From: Priapulus caudatus
Taxonomy: Eukaryota; Priapulida; Priapulimorpha; Priapulimorphida; Priapulidae
Direction of reading: 5' to 3'
Length of the DNA stretch: 56,003 bases
Assembly: GCF_000485595.1 (NCBI RefSeq)
Contig: NW_014577853.1
Location: 31,885 to 87,887, forward strand
The translations under genes and the position numbers were made by a program. The notes below the pieces were generated by a model, which was not told the origin of the DNA, searched no databases, and was given only the letters and a program-made list of their open reading frames with translations. Shown here in pieces: positions 54,891-56,003 of this stretch. Numbering within the stretch: the first letter of the stretch is position 1; each line of letters starts with the position of its first letter.

Positions 54891-56003
54891 GTGCGCCGCG
54901 AGTACCACGACTAAAAGAACTACGAATCCTCCACGTTTTCGATCTAGGAGGATGAAGGAGAGTGGTGACGACAGTAATGGTCCACGAAATTTAAAACGTA
55001 AACACTATTATCTAAGCTGGTCGTAGGCCGGTTTAGCGTAGTAGGGAGTAATTAATCCTACATTAGTCTCAACTGGCTTAATCCTGTAGCTCGAACCCTT
55101 TGCAAGGACTTGTTCGTGGCGTAAGTTCCATCCAATGCGCTCCAACTGCGAGAAGTGTAGGGTACGACCTCATGCCTTTCTCAGCATGTACTCACCTCTA
55201 ATTGGATTTCGCGCAAAAATCCTGAAACACGAGGCGCCGATATGTCACAGAAACTAATTAAGGTTTTTGGCATTTTAACAAGGATCCTGCTCCTACTAAG
55301 CGCAATATTTTGCGCACAGTTATGCTTTTTAGTAACGAGTAATAACGCTGGCTTTCATCAAGTATTTTCACACGTCGAATCGCTGGGCGCTTGCTGTTAC
55401 GTCACACACATCTAGAGTCCAGTGTGGCCTCTATTTCCTCTGTATTTTTGCACTAGTTTAAGTATTTTTGAAACACACTTGCTAGGTGTGTGGAACTCCA
55501 CACTTACATAGTATAACTCCAGTTCTATTGCTGCAATGCTTTGTTTGATTTTTCTTATAACTTATGTTTCTTTTCTCGTAGGAATTTTCGTTCCTGAGAA
55601 TGGATACTATAGCTAATCCATCTACAATTGCTATAGCTGATTATACTTCTGTTAGAGCATACCAGTTCTATATATATATATTATGGTATAAAGTATATGG
55701 ACATAGTGACTTAAACGGTATCTCATGCGCATAGCTGGTGGAAACGAAAGCTCATCTCTTATTTGCCATACATTGCATTCATAAAAGACACATTTCCTTA
55801 TAAAATCCAAATATTTAATACCATTAAAATATTCATGTAGGCCTAACCTAATATGATCTCATATTAGCAGGTGATGGACTTTAGTTGGTTTCCGTAATAA
55901 CAATGTAAAAAATTAAATAAAAAAAACCGAAACATAAATACTGATTTTAAACTACAATGGCATACTGTTGTGCATTAGCACTTTCATCTACTTATGCTTA
56001 CTA
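54891..56003. other. Right end of the window, nothing recognised
   Basis: No exon, RNA gene or repeat was identified. If the ATOS start lies further right this is intron or promoter. Confidence 0.5.

Overview
This is a stretch of an invertebrate nuclear genome, probably a marine bilaterian. It has introns with GT..AG borders, large blocks of CA/GT and other simple repeats, many small non-autonomous transposons, and an interstitial array of the TTAGGG-type telomere repeat. I cannot name the species. The window is a scaffold: two runs of N (10723-10747 and 27875-27884) split it into three contigs. Several parts look like unpolished long-read sequence, because single-base insertions break otherwise conserved exons and repeats.

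Three genes are recognisable. (1) NADP(+)-type malic enzyme, + strand: only C-terminal coding exons are present, and there are two of them, at 1416-1667 and 10944-11204. Both start at the same codon in the same phase and both end in a stop. They are about 9.3 kb apart, with a 4.7 kb pyrimidine-rich 21-bp minisatellite between them. (2) An Amt-family ammonium transporter, + strand, 16304-32595. Eight exons join in phase to give 513 codons with the twin pore histidines retained. (3) An ATOS (atossa/FAM214) homologue, - strand, from about 53.8 kb down to 39.4 kb. Its C-terminal exons are clear, and its large middle exon and some others are damaged by indels.

Layout: 1-318 decamer minisatellite; 1.4-1.7 kb first malic-enzyme terminal exon; 2-5.4 kb featureless AT-rich DNA; 6-10.7 kb minisatellite and gap; 10.9-11.2 kb second malic-enzyme terminal exon; 11.2-16.3 kb intergenic DNA with a hAT-like MITE next to Amt; 16.3-21.6 kb Amt exons 1-5. 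Next come 22.0-27.9 kb, a noisy copy of Amt exons 6-8 and the DNA downstream of them that ends at the gap; 27.9-31.06 kb, a non-autonomous LTR element; 31.06-36.3 kb, a clean copy of exons 6-8 and downstream DNA; 36.3-39.3 kb, nothing recognised; and 39.3-54.9 kb, ATOS with three or four copies of a Helitron-like composite repeat in its introns.

The 22-28 and 31-36 kb blocks are best read as two alleles, or overlapping contig ends, placed in series rather than as a gene duplication. They differ by at least three mobile-element insertions. One of these is a MITE that carries the telomere-repeat array.

The most interesting biology is a recurring theme of duplicated gene ends and splice borders. 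There are two malic-enzyme terminal exons. A second copy of the ATOS C-terminal module lies just past its stop and differs mainly at synonymous sites. A minisatellite has copied the Amt exon-2 splice donor five times. Inverted copies of the Amt exon-1 3' end lie in intron 2.
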